DNA of 64,000 nt. Origin: Alphaproteobacteria bacterium (lineage in GTDB: Bacteria > Pseudomonadota > Alphaproteobacteria > Rhizobiales > OSC116). The stretch lies in contig NVQL02000074.1 in NCBI GenBank assembly GCA_002400495.2, positions 1 to 64,000 on the forward strand, in the 5' to 3' direction. The position numbers and the translations under genes were made by a program. Positions 43,949 through 52,471 of the stretch are shown one piece after another; the first letter of the stretch is position 1, and each line of letters opens with the position of its first letter. The notes under the pieces were generated by a model, which was not told the DNA's origin, ran no database searches, and was given only the letters and a program-made list of their open reading frames with translations.

Positions 43949-44911
43949 ATGAAAACAAAAATTGCATTGGTTGGGTTAAACAAAACGGCACTGCAGCAAC
44001 ACCTTCCTACACTAAAACACAACAAGTACTTTGAATTAGCAGCTACAATTAATTGCGCCGAAACTCTCAATGGAATAGATAATTTTAATTCATTAGAAGA
44101 AATGATCGCAAACCGACCGGATATTAGTTCGATTTCCGTATGCGTCCCGCCCAAAACTCAATTTGAAACCACCAAAACTGCACTTAATGCTGGCCTGAAT
44201 GTTATATTAGAGAAACCGCATGGCTCAACCCTAACGGAAATGCAATCATTATCAGATATTGCAGCCCTAAATTCATGCAGCCTTTTTACTATGTGGCGCT
44301 ACAAGTTTGCAGCAGGTGTGGCGATGGCAAAGGAAAAATTGAAATCCGAAAACATCATCGCAATTAAGGTGACATGTAAAGAAGACAGCCGAAAATTACC
44401 ACCTGAACACGATTGGATATGGAGACCTGGTGGTTTAGGGGTATTTGACCGTGGCATAAATGCGATATCATTGCTAACTGAAATTCTCCCTGAAAAATTC
44501 TATTTAAGTGTTGGGGTATTACACGTATCGGAAGATCTTCGTCAAATTCCATTTGCAGCTGATTTATATTTCAAAACGACAAGTGGTGTCAACGCATCCA
44601 TGTTATTTGAAATTTCCCAAAATAACGAAAATATATGGGAGATAGAAATTGAAACCGACCAAGGCAAATTGGTACTTTCAGACAGAGGAGATACAATTAA
44701 ACTTAATGACATAGCTCTACCTTCAAATAAAAATGGCAGTTTACATGACCAATTTTATAGCCAATTTTACACATTACTAAATTCAAATTCATCCAAAGTC
44801 GATTCAACACCAATAATGCATGTCGCAGATTGTTTTATGCTGTGCAGACAAGTCACTTCCGATCCTAGTGAGCCAAGAAAAATAGATTTTGTGGAACAAG
44901 CTCACCTCTAA
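43949..44911 (+). CDS. Gfo/Idh/MocA oxidoreductase (L-arabinose/D-galactose 1-dehydrogenase-like)
   Basis: The 320-residue protein has an N-terminal Rossmann region (V-G-L-N-K-T-A, less glycine-rich than usual), the family E-K-P motif (EKPHG, about 89-93) and the segment D-W-I-W-R-P-G-G-L-G-V-F-D-R-G-I-N-A. That segment closely resembles Azospirillum L-arabinose 1-dehydrogenase and related D-galactose 1-dehydrogenases, including the catalytic Asp and Asn of the F-D-x-G-I-N-A box. It would oxidise the sugar to a lactone as first step of an oxidative pathway. It follows a terminator, so it may have its own promoter. The enzyme links well with GH51 arabinofuranosidase and the sugar-acid dehydratase elsewhere in the window. 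Confidence 0.85.
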   Translation: MKTKIALVGLNKTALQQHLPTLKHNKYFELAATINCAETLNGIDNFNSLEEMIANRPDISSISVCVPPKTQFETTKTALNAGLNVILEKPHGSTLTEMQSLSDIAALNSCSLFTMWRYKFAAGVAMAKEKLKSENIIAIKVTCKEDSRKLPPEHDWIWRPGGLGVFDRGINAISLLTEILPEKFYLSVGVLHVSEDLRQIPFAADLYFKTTSGVNASMLFEISQNNENIWEIEIETDQGKLVLSDRGDTIKLNDIALPSNKNGSLHDQFYSQFYTLLNSNSSKVDSTPIMHVADCFMLCRQVTSDPSEPRKIDFVEQAHL

Positions 44912-45331
44912 GCCTGAAATTCATCTCAACTTTGCGTTTCTTCGAACCACTTAAAATACAATCATTCGCAAATCAGCAGTCTTAGACAGCTATGCAAATT
45001 TGCAAATAAAAGCCACCTACCAATGCTGTCAATGAGTATTGAAAATTGATTACAATATCACCGACACTTCTAATGTTTTGTTGAAACACCCAATATACTC
45101 AGCATCAATTCATATGACCAAATTTTCGCACCTAAAGAGTGATGTAATTTTTGATATAGGTTTCCCACGCATATACTAACACATTGATTCAACTAGTGTG
45201 TAACAACACATTTCTCACCAACCCATCCGCCATTATTTCTCAATTGATAAATTTTGAACCACTAATTTTCAGGGGCGTATCTATAACTCTCTAATTTTAA
45301 AGCGGAGCGGATTTCTCTGTTTCCCAGAAAT
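44912..45331. other. Gene-free interval between convergent genes
   Basis: AT-rich sequence between the Gfo/Idh gene and the LysR gene. No terminator hairpin with T tract is clear. A 12-bp palindrome TGCAAATTTGCA (44993-45004) is present but probably incidental. Confidence 0.5.
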
Positions 45332-46243
45332 TTAAATAGAAGTCGCACCCATATCAGCAATTAACATATCGACAAATAATTGGCTTGCAGGCGAAAGGCT
45401 ACGGCCTTTTTTCGTAACCACAGCAATTTTTCGGCTAACAATCGGCGAGACAAGCGCTTTAATAACCAATTCTTCATGCTTATACAATTGCGCCAATGCC
45501 GCAGGAAAAATTGTCACTCCTAATCCAACCGCCGTCATCCAAACCGCTGAGCCTAAAAACCCAACTTCATGCACAATTTCAGGTTCGACATCCAACTCAT
45601 GCAATACCGAAGTTATCAATTGCCGCATGCCGTAATCACCCCGCAACCCAATGAGAGGCTCGTTCTCAAGGTCTGCCCATTGCACTTGATCTAGCTTTGC
45701 TAACGGATGATCAAGCGGGCAGATAAGCTGCAATTCATCATTTAAAATAGCTAATGAGTCAAATTCCCCGCCCTCAGCAGGCATAGTGCCAATGCCAAAT
45801 TCCACCCGCTCCGAAAGAATATGCGATAAAAACTGGTTGGGCGCGCAATCATCAATCACCAATTTAATATGGTTATATTTTTTTGCAAATTTCCGCACCA
45901 TATTGGGCAGCATTGCCATGCCAGTCGAAGGTGTAGTAGCCAAATGCACCCTTCCCCGTTCACCAGAGGTTAAAGCATTTATATTTTGCCCCAAAGTTAC
46001 AGTGTCTTGCAAAATACGCTCGGCAATGCCAATGGCATCATCCGCGACCGAAGTCGGCACCAAAGCACGGGTCGTACGGTCGAACAATTTCACATTCAAA
46101 GTTTCTTCAATTTGCTTTATCAAAATACTGATGGCAGACTGAGTAACACCAATTTCTTGCGCAGCAATGCGCAATTTGCCACAATTATATACCGCCACAA
46201 AAGCGCGTAATTGCTTGAAAGTTAACCTTGTTTCGATATTCAC
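45332..46243 (-). CDS. LysR family transcriptional regulator
   Basis: The 303-residue protein has an N-terminal LysR helix-turn-helix (L-T-F-K-Q-L-R-A-F-V-A-V-Y, A-A-Q-E-I-G-V-T-Q-S-A-I-S) and a periplasmic-binding-type effector domain. It is divergent from the TAXI/TRAP/amidohydrolase operon, with 153 bp between starts, the usual arrangement for an activator of the operon. Effector is probably the transported acid. I see no clear T-N11-A box. Confidence 0.92.
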   Translation of the reverse strand: MNIETRLTFKQLRAFVAVYNCGKLRIAAQEIGVTQSAISILIKQIEETLNVKLFDRTTRALVPTSVADDAIGIAERILQDTVTLGQNINALTSGERGRVHLATTPSTGMAMLPNMVRKFAKKYNHIKLVIDDCAPNQFLSHILSERVEFGIGTMPAEGGEFDSLAILNDELQLICPLDHPLAKLDQVQWADLENEPLIGLRGDYGMRQLITSVLHELDVEPEIVHEVGFLGSAVWMTAVGLGVTIFPAALAQLYKHEELVIKALVSPIVSRKIAVVTKKGRSLSPASQLFVDMLIADMGATSI

Positions 46244-46396
46244 TTAAAGAAACCTTATGAATGATTGCAAATAATTCAATTTATTTCACTATTTTTATAT
46301 CATATAGTTTGATAGCGCAATCAATCAATTTAAGCCGCACGGCAAATTGATCTTAACCCCCGACAATACGGGGCATATTATTTTGGGAGGATTACT

Positions 46397-47392
46397 ATGA
46401 ATTGGCGTCATTTAAAAACCATGGCTGTCGCAACAGCCATCGCTTTAAGTTCAACAACCGCTATGGCGGCAGAACGTTACACATTGGGCACCAACCCGCA
46501 AGGTTCTATTTATTATACAATTGGCGGCGGCATTGCTGCGGCATTGCAAAAAAATCTAAACCAACAAGTGACAGTGCAACCCTTTACAGGCTCATCAGTT
46601 TACATTCCGCTAATTGGTGCAGGCGAGGTTACAATGGGGCTAAATTCCAGCCTAGACCTCGGCGCTTGGTATAACGGCGAATATAGCGAGCCGATGAAAA
46701 ACCTAAGGGTTTTAGCTCGTATTTGGCCGTTAACTGTAGGTTATGTGACCCGCGCGGAAGCAGGCCTGATAAATATGTCAGACCTAAAAGGCAAACGCGT
46801 GGTTACTGATTTTAGTGCCCTAAAAGCCATGAGCAAGGTAAACACCACCATGCTCGAATTGAGCGGTGTTAAGGTTGACGAGCTTACCGCTGTTACAACC
46901 GCAAGCCTCGGTTCTGGTATGAGCGAATTAACCGAAAATGCCATCGATGCGACTTTAATTGCTGTCGGCATTCCATTAACTCAACAAGCCCATGCCAGCA
47001 TTCCAGGCGGCATTCGTTATTTAAACATTGATGGCGAAAATGCCACCACAGAAAAAGCCGATGCCCTCTACCCAGGTATGTATTTAACCGAAATCAAACC
47101 CAGCAAAAGAACGCCAGAGGTTACCGAGCCCATCACAGTCGCAAGGTTTGATGTATTTCTAACCGTCAATGCCGATTTACCAGATGCTGATGCAACAGCC
47201 TTGCTAACCGCATTATATGAAAGCCTACCGCAACTGAAAAAAGATTACCCGCCACTGGGTGGTGCTGCGCTAGAAAAACTATCGCAACCCTCAAACACAG
47301 TGCCTTATCATCCTGCGTCAGTTGAGTTTTTCAAATCACACAATATGTGGTCGGATGTCAATGTGACACGTGATGAACCTATGATGAAATAG
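46397..47392 (+). CDS. TAXI family TRAP transporter solute-binding protein
   Basis: The 331-residue protein has a signal peptide (MNWRHLKTMAVATAIALSSTTAMA). It shows the TAXI signature L-G-T-N-P-Q-G-S-I-Y-Y-T-I-G-G-G-I. The G-K-R-V-V-T-D-F loop near 135 and a P-L-T-Q-Q-A-H region are also seen. This is a second TAXI protein, distinct from that at 5166. GGGAGG precedes the ATG by 5 bp. It is followed 11 bp later by its fused permease; unlike most binding-protein genes in the window, no stem-loop separates them. Ligand is likely an aromatic or other carboxylate given the third gene. Confidence 0.92.
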   Translation: MNWRHLKTMAVATAIALSSTTAMAAERYTLGTNPQGSIYYTIGGGIAAALQKNLNQQVTVQPFTGSSVYIPLIGAGEVTMGLNSSLDLGAWYNGEYSEPMKNLRVLARIWPLTVGYVTRAEAGLINMSDLKGKRVVTDFSALKAMSKVNTTMLELSGVKVDELTAVTTASLGSGMSELTENAIDATLIAVGIPLTQQAHASIPGGIRYLNIDGENATTEKADALYPGMYLTEIKPSKRTPEVTEPITVARFDVFLTVNADLPDADATALLTALYESLPQLKKDYPPLGGAALEKLSQPSNTVPYHPASVEFFKSHNMWSDVNVTRDEPMMK

Positions 47393-47403
47393 GAATTTAC
47401 GAA

Positions 47404-49317
47404 ATGAATATTAAAAATCTAGCAGCGGTGATTCCCGTGGTGGGAATCGCTTGGCTACTAAACCTCCCCCGTCATTTGGGCATGGTCATCATTACCGAGC
47501 AATATTTAGCGTTAATGATCGGTCTTGCCACATTGATCGGGTTGGTGGTTCAGCCGTCATCAGCCGATAAAAAACCCAAAATGAACTTAATGGTTTTTAA
47601 CGGCTTATTTGGCTTATTGTGCTTGCTTTCATGGTTATGGCTTGCCGTAAATTATGAAGCATGGCTGCTAGATTCTATAAACCGCAGTGTCTTTAAATGG
47701 CTGCCTGCCATCATCGCCATTGCAGGCATTTTAGAGGCCACACGCCGCCATTGCGGCAAAGTTCTAACTATTTTAGCCGCCATATTCATTACCTACGGCA
47801 TCTATGGCTACCTAGCCCCAGGTATATTCTCCGCCGTAGAAACCACACCAGCCCGCTATATTCTATATCTATATAACGATACCAACGGCATATTAGGCCT
47901 AGTGCTACGCGTTGGTGCCATCCAAATTGTTGGTTTCATTATTTTTGGCGCCGTTCTAAATGCAGTCGGTGGCAGCCGCATTTTAACAGATTTGGCAATG
48001 GCGACCATGGGGCACAGGCGCGGCGGGCCTGCCAAGGTAGCCATTTTGGCCTCAAGCCTATTTGGCACATTGTCTGGCTCAACAGTCGCCAATGTAATGA
48101 GCACAGGCGTGGTAACAATTCCTCTAATGAAACGTTCAGGCTTTCCCTCCCGTTATGCAGCCGCCATTGAAGCGGTTGCATCCAACGGCGGCCAAATTGC
48201 ACCACCCGTTATGGGAGCAACTGCGTTTATCATCGCTGAGTTTCTACAAGTCCCCTACTCAACCGTGGTTTTCGCAGCTCTACTACCCGCTGCAGCCTAT
48301 TATTTCATGCTTTATTTACAAGTCGATAGATACGCAGCCGTCAACGGGCTAGAAGGCGTCGACAAAAGCCAATTACCCAAATTAGGCGACAGTTTCAAAA
48401 AATCTTGGCCGCTAATCATTCCGTTAGGCGTGTTGATATATTTCCTATTTGGCTTAGGTTATGCACCTGGTAAAGCAGCACTTTACGCCTCCATTGCCTC
48501 ATATGCCTTTTTCTTAGTCACCGCGCCACGCAATGTTTCACGGCTCGGCGTACTCAAAGAAATCGCGCAAACCTCAGGCACTATGCTCATTCCCGTATTG
48601 TTAGTCTCGGCGATAGCAGGCATTGTCATTGGCACAATCAACAGCACAGGCCTAGGCTTTACCCTCACTTTGGCATTAGGCCAAATTGCCGAAGTCGGCG
48701 GCATATTACCTTTGCTTATTGTCACGGCCGTGATAGCAGTTATCTTAGGTGTCGGCATGCCCACATCGGGGGTTTATGTCGTGGTCTCAGTGCTACTCGC
48801 CCCTGCCTTGGTAAAAGCAGGCATCGGCCAAATGTCAGCCCATCTGTTTATTTTCTACTTTGGCCTTTTGTCAATGCTCACGCCACCTGTCGCCATCGCA
48901 TCCTATGCAGCGGCTTCATTGGCACAAAGCGATATGTGGCAAACGGGTCTAACAGGCGTTCAATTGGCAATCGTGGCCTATCTCATCCCCTTTGTATTTG
49001 CATTTAACCCAGCCCTTTTGCTCGATGGCACGTGGGCAGAAATCGTACTTTCTTGCATTACGGTGATGATATCAGGCTATATTTTAGCCGAAATATTGGC
49101 ATGGAAAAAAGCTTATGGCGGCGGAATAAAACGTGCCGTTATGGCCGCATTTGCCCTATTTGTCGGTGCAAGCAGCGCCTTGTTTGAGGCAGCCAGCATA
49201 GCAACAATCATCATATCCATTATTGGCGTGATTGTGATTGTCATCACCCAAAAATATAAAGCCAACGGCTCAAACATCACCCCCAAATTACAACCAGAGC
49301 AGAAAACATCATCTTAA
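47404..49317 (+). CDS. TRAP transporter fused permease (DctQM-type, TAXI-linked)
   Basis: The 637-residue, strongly hydrophobic protein joins DctQ- and DctM-like parts. The conserved segment G-G-Q-I-A-P-P-V-M-G near residue 265, G-S-T-V-A-N-V-M-S-T-G-V, and M-L-T-P-P-V-A near 500 are typical of the DctM half. It transports the ligand of the TAXI protein. Its gene starts 11 bp after the TAXI stop. A cytoplasmic C-terminal tail is short. Confidence 0.93.
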   Translation: MNIKNLAAVIPVVGIAWLLNLPRHLGMVIITEQYLALMIGLATLIGLVVQPSSADKKPKMNLMVFNGLFGLLCLLSWLWLAVNYEAWLLDSINRSVFKWLPAIIAIAGILEATRRHCGKVLTILAAIFITYGIYGYLAPGIFSAVETTPARYILYLYNDTNGILGLVLRVGAIQIVGFIIFGAVLNAVGGSRILTDLAMATMGHRRGGPAKVAILASSLFGTLSGSTVANVMSTGVVTIPLMKRSGFPSRYAAAIEAVASNGGQIAPPVMGATAFIIAEFLQVPYSTVVFAALLPAAAYYFMLYLQVDRYAAVNGLEGVDKSQLPKLGDSFKKSWPLIIPLGVLIYFLFGLGYAPGKAALYASIASYAFFLVTAPRNVSRLGVLKEIAQTSGTMLIPVLLVSAIAGIVIGTINSTGLGFTLTLALGQIAEVGGILPLLIVTAVIAVILGVGMPTSGVYVVVSVLLAPALVKAGIGQMSAHLFIFYFGLLSMLTPPVAIASYAAASLAQSDMWQTGLTGVQLAIVAYLIPFVFAFNPALLLDGTWAEIVLSCITVMISGYILAEILAWKKAYGGGIKRAVMAAFALFVGASSALFEAASIATIIISIIGVIVIVITQKYKANGSNITPKLQPEQKTSS

Positions 49318-49341
49318 ATTTTAACTTAGACTGGAAATATT

Positions 49342-50385
49342 ATGAATGAAATCAATCCTAACCCTGGTTATAAACGCATCGCAACCGAAGAAGCTTGGGC
49401 GCCAACTGAATTGATGAATTTATTTCATAAAGAGTTGGAAAGAAAATCGATTAAAGACCCAGGTTTCTACTCGTTATGGGGGTTTTTCTCAGGCAACAGC
49501 CAACGAGCCCAAGATTTATCGCGCCGATTGCAAGATTTAAATGATGAACGCATCAAGGACATGGACAGTGCAGGCATTGATATGCAAGTGGTTGCCCTCA
49601 CCTCCCCGGGTGTGCAGATTTTCGAGCCTGAAATGGGCACGTCATTAGCAATACGTTTTAACGATGAGCTGGCCGATCAAATTAGCAAAAACCCTGATCG
49701 CTTTGTCGGCCTTGCCGCATTCAGCCCGATGGACACCAAGGGCGCGGCAAAAGAGCTAGAACGCGGCGTCACCAAATTGGGCATGAAGGGTGGCATCCTA
49801 AATTCACATTCCTTAGGCACATATATGGATGATGAAAAATATTGGGAAGTATTTGAAGCCGCCGAAGCATTAGATGTACCGATATATTTACACCCCAATA
49901 CGCCCTCACCTCAAATGATAGAGCCATTTTTAAAGCTCGGCTTAGATGCAGCTGTCTATGGTTTTGGATGTGAAACTGGTTTGCATGCCCTACGATTATT
50001 AGTCGCTGGCCTGTTTGACCGCTTCCCTAAATTGCAAATCATATTGGGTCATTGTGGTGAATCTTTACCCTTTAATCTATCCAGAATCAACTATATGCAT
50101 GGCCATGTATCCACCTCAAACCGTTATGAAAATGTAAAACCACTAAAGCGCCCTGCTATGGATTATTTAAAGGAGAATTTTTATTACACCAATAGCGGGG
50201 TTGCGTGGGCACCACCAATCATGTTCATACGAGATGTAATCAGCCCTGATCGTATGTTATATGCAATGGATTATCCATGGCAATTCATCCATTCCGAAGT
50301 GGCGGAATTAGATAATTTACCGATGACAGGGGCGGAGAAAAAACAATTCTTCGAAGGCAACGCACGTAAATTATTTAAAATATAA
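49342..50385 (+). CDS. Amidohydrolase-2 family enzyme (resorcylate/ACMSD-type decarboxylase-like)
   Basis: The 347-residue protein has the amidohydrolase-2 features of 2,6-dihydroxybenzoate (gamma-resorcylate) decarboxylase-like enzymes: N-terminal A-T-E-E-A metal Glu, Y-L-H-P-N-T-P metal His, L-G-H-C-G-E with another His, and M-D-Y-P-W with the likely catalytic Asp. These enzymes are cytoplasmic, metal-dependent and act on aromatic acids by decarboxylation, though hydrolases exist in the family. It is the third gene of the LysR-controlled TAXI/TRAP operon, so the importer probably brings in the aromatic acid it processes. Substrate not established. A stem-loop follows. Confidence 0.85.
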   Translation: MNEINPNPGYKRIATEEAWAPTELMNLFHKELERKSIKDPGFYSLWGFFSGNSQRAQDLSRRLQDLNDERIKDMDSAGIDMQVVALTSPGVQIFEPEMGTSLAIRFNDELADQISKNPDRFVGLAAFSPMDTKGAAKELERGVTKLGMKGGILNSHSLGTYMDDEKYWEVFEAAEALDVPIYLHPNTPSPQMIEPFLKLGLDAAVYGFGCETGLHALRLLVAGLFDRFPKLQIILGHCGESLPFNLSRINYMHGHVSTSNRYENVKPLKRPAMDYLKENFYYTNSGVAWAPPIMFIRDVISPDRMLYAMDYPWQFIHSEVAELDNLPMTGAEKKQFFEGNARKLFKI

Positions 50386-50391
50386 CCACAA

Positions 50392-50419
50392 AGGGGCGAC
50401 ATTTCTCCCCGTCGCCCCT
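50392..50419 (+). terminator. GC-rich stem-loop after the amidohydrolase gene
   Basis: AGGGGCGAC (50392-50400) pairs with GTCGCCCCT (50411-50419) around a 10-nt loop, 7 bp after the stop. The T tract is absent, so termination may be partial, but the position suits the end of this operon. Confidence 0.65.
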
Positions 50420-50489
50420 AAATAAGGTATTTGATTGGCCTCTGATTCTAAAAACACGACAGAGTCATTCGGCCGCGAAGTAATAATAT

Positions 50490-50516
50490 TTGACACAGAA
50501 GCATAATTACTATAGT
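50490..50516 (+). promoter_or_regulatory. Candidate sigma-70 promoter of the amiC operon
   Basis: TTGACA (50490-50495) is followed by TATAGT (50511-50516) with a 15-bp spacer; a 17-bp spacer to TAGTTT is also possible. A start near 50522 would give a leader of about 120 nt that contains the ANTAR-like hairpins and terminator. Confidence 0.5.
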
Positions 50517-50562
50517 TTTCAACCGTTAAGCATTGCTTAAGCAGCTTAAATAATATTGTAGG

Positions 50563-50586
50563 AAAACTGCATTTGGCAAAGAGGCC
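50563..50586 (+). ncRNA. Possible ANTAR-target twin hexaloop hairpins
   Basis: AAA-ACTGCA-TTT (50563-50574) and GGC-AAAGAG-GCC (50575-50586) each place a 6-nt loop with A at position 1 and G at position 4, the reported loop signature of ANTAR-protein RNA targets. The stems are only 3 bp, so this is a hypothesis. The second stem overlaps the first 2 bases of the terminator, as expected for antitermination. Confidence 0.4.
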
Positions 50587-50630
50587 TCACAAAAAACTCA
50601 AATATTTTTGAGTTTTTTGTGAGGTTTTTT
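50585..50630 (+). terminator. Leader terminator/attenuator immediately upstream of amiC
   Basis: An 18-bp perfect stem (50585-50602 with 50607-50624) has a 4-nt TATT loop and is followed by TTTTTT (50625-50630). It ends only 15 bp before the amiC start, inside the presumed transcript leader. Without antitermination it should stop most transcription of the operon. Confidence 0.85.
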
Positions 50631-50645
50631 GTGTTTGGGGGTATG

Positions 50646-51830
50646 ATGAGAAAAGAAATTCCTTTGGGATTACTTTATTCTGTAACAGGAACTTACGGAG
50701 CAATCGGGCGAGATTTGCTCGATGGCGCCCTGATGGCAATTGATGAAATCAACGAAGATGAATCAAACTCCATATCTTTCAAAACTATAATTGGCGACCC
50801 TGGCGGCAACATTGATGAATATCACAGAATGTGTGAGGACATGTTACGCCGTGATAAATGCAAACAAATAATGGGTACAATCACCTCCATCGGCAGAAAA
50901 GAAGTCACCCCCATCATCGAAAAATATGATGCTTTGCTGTGGTATACATCACCCTATGAAGGTTTTGAGGTTTGCGAAAATATCATTTATACGGGCGCCG
51001 CACCCAACCAACATATTTTGCCATTATTCGAACATATGTTCACCCATTTTGGCAAAAACACCTATTTAGTCGGTTCAAATTATGTATGGGGCTGGGAGGT
51101 AAACCGCATTGCACGCGAACTTATTGCCGCAGTTGATGGTGAGGTGCAAGGCGAAAAATATCTACCTTTAGATGATGTTGATGTTGAGCGAATAATTGAT
51201 GAAATCGAACGTAAAAAACCCGATTTCATTCTGAATAATCTAGTTGGCAACAGCAGCTACGCGTTCATTCGAGCTTATTATGAATTGGGCAAGCGAAACT
51301 CAGATTTCTTAGCCAAGACCCGCCCCATTGTTTCCTGTGACCTCACTGAATGTGATCTAAAACATATAGGTGCCGAAGCGGCCGACGGGCATCTATCAAC
51401 CGCCGTTTATTTTGAAAAACTAAACAATGATTTAAACCAGACATTCAGAAATAAAGTCACAAAATATTTTGATAAAAACCGCAGTATTTCAAGCTTCTTG
51501 GTGAGCGGATATGAGACTGTACATATGATAAGCAAGTCCATATCAATCGCCCAAACAGATGAAATCAACGCCGTGATGGATGCATTATATGTTTGTGAGT
51601 TCGAAACCGCAATGGGCAGAATGAAGATTGATTCAAACACCAATCACGCATGTTTAACGCCATTATTAGGGCGGATTAATTCCAATTTAGAATTTGACAT
51701 CATTGATGCGTCTAAACATCCAATTGTTGCAGACCCCTACCTCATTAATTTCAGCGCAGAACAATTTTCGCGCAGAATAGTCACCTTGGAACGCCAAGCG
51801 GCGAATGATTATCTAAAGGTGATAAAATGA
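50646..51830 (+). CDS. amiC: AmiC-like amide sensor (negative regulator of antiterminator)
   Basis: The 394-residue protein has a periplasmic-binding fold but no signal peptide. It closely follows AmiC of the Pseudomonas amidase operon: P-L-G-L-L-Y-S-V-T-G, G-D-P-G-G-N-I-D, R-K-E-V-T-P, S-P-Y-E-G-F-E and G-A-A-P-N-Q all line up. In Pseudomonas AmiC binds short amides in the cytoplasm and releases AmiR. ATG at 50646 (MRKEIP) is preferred; GGGGG at 50637-50641 sits 4 bp before it, and upstream ATGs sit on or too close to this site. The stop overlaps amiR by 4 bp. Its own leader carries the terminator that AmiR would relieve. The ligand could be an amide, urea or short peptide amide. Confidence 0.9.
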   Translation: MRKEIPLGLLYSVTGTYGAIGRDLLDGALMAIDEINEDESNSISFKTIIGDPGGNIDEYHRMCEDMLRRDKCKQIMGTITSIGRKEVTPIIEKYDALLWYTSPYEGFEVCENIIYTGAAPNQHILPLFEHMFTHFGKNTYLVGSNYVWGWEVNRIARELIAAVDGEVQGEKYLPLDDVDVERIIDEIERKKPDFILNNLVGNSSYAFIRAYYELGKRNSDFLAKTRPIVSCDLTECDLKHIGAEAADGHLSTAVYFEKLNNDLNQTFRNKVTKYFDKNRSISSFLVSGYETVHMISKSISIAQTDEINAVMDALYVCEFETAMGRMKIDSNTNHACLTPLLGRINSNLEFDIIDASKHPIVADPYLINFSAEQFSRRIVTLERQAANDYLKVIK

Positions 51831-52471
51831 CCCGATTTTATACGCCGAATTTTAATGGAAAAAGGGCCTTAATTCTTCACCGCAATGGTGAAAGCATGAA
51901 ACGCCTCACGCGGCAGCTTGAGCGTTTGGGTATGGAGGTAACCATCTGTTGGCCTGAATTTCCCAAAAGTGATGACGTTTATCAAAATGGAAAGTTAATT
52001 TTTGATATTATATTTGTCGATGCTGACAACGGTTATGATGATTTATTCCCATGGTTGTTGGGCGCACCGCCCGTGCCATTAATTGCGCTTTTAGGCTCAG
52101 AATTACCGGGGCGGCTAGAATGGGCAATGAGCCAGAACATCGTGTCTCATATATCAAAACCAATCCAATCAAGCGGTGTATTTAGCGCACTGGTTTTCGC
52201 CGTTTCCAATTTTGAAAAGATGAAATCAGAACAGCTACATTTAGAAAGCCTAGAAATGGTGGTGAATAGCCGTCCCGCAGTGTTACGAGGCGTATCTGCT
52301 TTGATGAAACATGGTGATTTAAGCGAAAGTCAGGCATTTGCCTTAATCCGCAAAGCTGCAATGGATAACCGCACGAGCATAGAAAAATATTGTCTAGCAC
52401 TCAACGCCGATATATTTGACAAATTGCTCATAAATTCCGCCAATTTTAAAAATTCCAAGAAGGCGAATTAG
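51827..52471 (+). CDS. amiR: AmiR-like ANTAR antiterminator
   Basis: The 214-residue protein has an N-terminal pseudo-receiver domain (about 1-125) without a normal phospho-acceptor arrangement, a linking coiled-coil region, and a C-terminal ANTAR RNA-binding domain (about 150-205). The ANTAR part reads L-M-K-H-G-D-L-S-E-S-Q-A-F-A-L-I-R-K-A-A. This is the AmiR architecture, and AmiC-AmiR complex formation is well characterised in Pseudomonas. Overlap with amiC (ATGA) ensures balanced synthesis of the pair. When released by AmiC-bound ligand, it should bind the leader RNA before amiC and prevent the terminator. ANTAR domains bind RNA hexaloops. Confidence 0.9.
   Translation: MTRFYTPNFNGKRALILHRNGESMKRLTRQLERLGMEVTICWPEFPKSDDVYQNGKLIFDIIFVDADNGYDDLFPWLLGAPPVPLIALLGSELPGRLEWAMSQNIVSHISKPIQSSGVFSALVFAVSNFEKMKSEQLHLESLEMVVNSRPAVLRGVSALMKHGDLSESQAFALIRKAAMDNRTSIEKYCLALNADIFDKLLINSANFKNSKKAN

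Noticed and set aside
44993-45004. 12-bp palindrome TGCAAATTTGCA as an operator
   Set aside because: It lies between the ends of two convergent genes in AT-rich DNA, where no promoter is expected.
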